A DNA stretch of 6,957 nt from the NCBI GenBank assembly GCA_002715405.1, contig PAZD01000026.1:1-6957 (forward strand). The letters run 5' to 3'. Below are positions 6,289 through 6,957 of this stretch, in pieces. Under the pieces are notes generated by a model. The model did not search any database. It was not told where the DNA came from and saw only the letters and a program-made list of their open reading frames with translations. The position numbers were made by a program, and so were the translations under genes. The number at the start of each line of letters is the position of its first letter. The first letter of the stretch is position 1. Source of the stretch: Acidimicrobiaceae bacterium (GTDB taxonomy: Bacteria > Actinomycetota > Acidimicrobiia > Acidimicrobiales > UBA8592).

Positions 6289-6957
6289 ATGACTGAATCT
6301 GAACATCAAATGATAACACGTTCGATGAAAAGAAAAATGGATGAAGAAGATAGTATAAAACTAAATGAGGTGAAAGCTAGTAATGATATTGAATGGGAAT
6401 TCCAAGCATATGAGGATATTGATGAAAATGGAAATATAGATGGATTCATCGATTATGATTGTGAGGAAGATTTTGATCAAGAGATGTTTCAAAAAGAATT
6501 AAGAAGGTTAGGTGGATCTCGATCAAACTTTAGTCCTACAATGAAAAAGAAGAAAAAGAAAAAAAATGAATCCAACAAATTATCAGAAATAGTTCTATCC
6601 TATATCCTAATGAATGCTCTCGCAAAATCAGACCGGAAATCAAAAAAGAAGAAATCAATCAATCATATCTTTCGTGAAATTAAAGAAGAAAAAGTAGATG
6701 AAGATAATATTAAAATTGAGATAGGTGAAGAAGAATATTCTTCTTCAGAAGACGAAGACTATGATGAAACCATCCTTAATTCAGGGTCTGAAACCGAATC
6801 CGAAGATGAAGATGAAGATGAAGAATATGATACTTATGATGATCAATTCATCGAATTAATTGAGAATGACCTTGATGAAGATGAAGAATTAAATTATTTT
6901 CATAACTTGGACATTACTGAGAAGAAAAAGTATTTATTAAACATTGAGAATATTAAT
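6289..6957 (+). CDS. Acidic, lysine-block protein, 3'-partial (first 223 residues); possible N-terminus of a giant-virus AAA+/Lon-like ATPase
   Basis: The frame runs without a stop from the ATG at 6289 to the last base, so the gene continues to the right. This ATG is the first in frame, follows an A/T-only leader and gives the N-terminus MTESEHQMITRSMKRKMDEE. In-frame Met8, Met13 and Met17 are alternatives. Visible parts: a basic segment (RSMKRK) at about 11-16; an acidic segment about 37-66; seven lysines in a row at 86-92; a helical stretch about 97-112 (KLSEIVLSYILMNALA); a second lysine block at 116-122; and long Asp/Glu/Ser tracts about 136-200. The final segment, YFHNLDITEKKKYLLNIENI (203-222), resembles the segment that, as I recall, precedes the AAA+ module in Lon-like ATPases of mimivirus relatives. 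No Walker motif lies in the window, so this assignment is tentative. The lysine blocks could be nuclear-localisation or nucleic-acid-binding signals. The gene diverges from RPB1 and probably shares its control region. Confidence 0.85.
   Translation, partial: MTESEHQMITRSMKRKMDEEDSIKLNEVKASNDIEWEFQAYEDIDENGNIDGFIDYDCEEDFDQEMFQKELRRLGGSRSNFSPTMKKKKKKKNESNKLSEIVLSYILMNALAKSDRKSKKKKSINHIFREIKEEKVDEDNIKIEIGEEEYSSSEDEDYDETILNSGSETESEDEDEDEEYDTYDDQFIELIENDLDEDEELNYFHNLDITEKKKYLLNIENIN

Overview
The window looks like giant-virus DNA (Nucleocytoviricota, most likely a mimivirus-like lineage of Imitervirales). The main evidence is a complete gene for the largest subunit of a eukaryotic-type multisubunit RNA polymerase. 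It is about 1,500 residues long, uninterrupted, and ends without the heptad-repeat C-terminal domain of cellular RNA polymerase II. Genes are tightly packed, the DNA is A+T rich, and the one short intergenic region is almost entirely A and T. The lineage is inferred from these traits and from recalled similarity, not from a search.

Layout from left to right. Positions 1-1581 (+) carry the 3' part of an unrecognised, highly charged, largely coiled-coil protein. Its frame is open through the left edge, and that edge lies inside a perfect GC-rich 12-base tandem repeat encoding Thr-Pro. Positions 1582-6132 (-) carry the RPB1-like polymerase subunit. It converges on the first gene with no intergenic base, so the two stop codons abut as the palindrome TAATTA. 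Positions 6133-6288 are a 156-bp divergent promoter region. It holds a matching motif pair facing outward (AAATTTGA with GATATTAAA on each strand) and a central 17-base inverted repeat. Positions 6289-6957 (+) start a further gene that runs off the right edge. It encodes a disordered, acidic protein with lysine blocks, whose last visible segment resembles what precedes the AAA+ module in giant-virus Lon-like ATPases (tentative).

RPB1 and the right-hand gene share one short divergent control region and may be expressed at the same stage. RPB1 would form the catalytic core of the viral transcription machinery with RPB2 and smaller subunits encoded elsewhere. I found no RNA gene, CRISPR array, insertion sequence or intein. 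No wholly new system is evident. The most distinctive items are the unknown coiled-coil gene with its Thr-Pro array, the zero-gap convergent junction and the mirrored promoter motifs.
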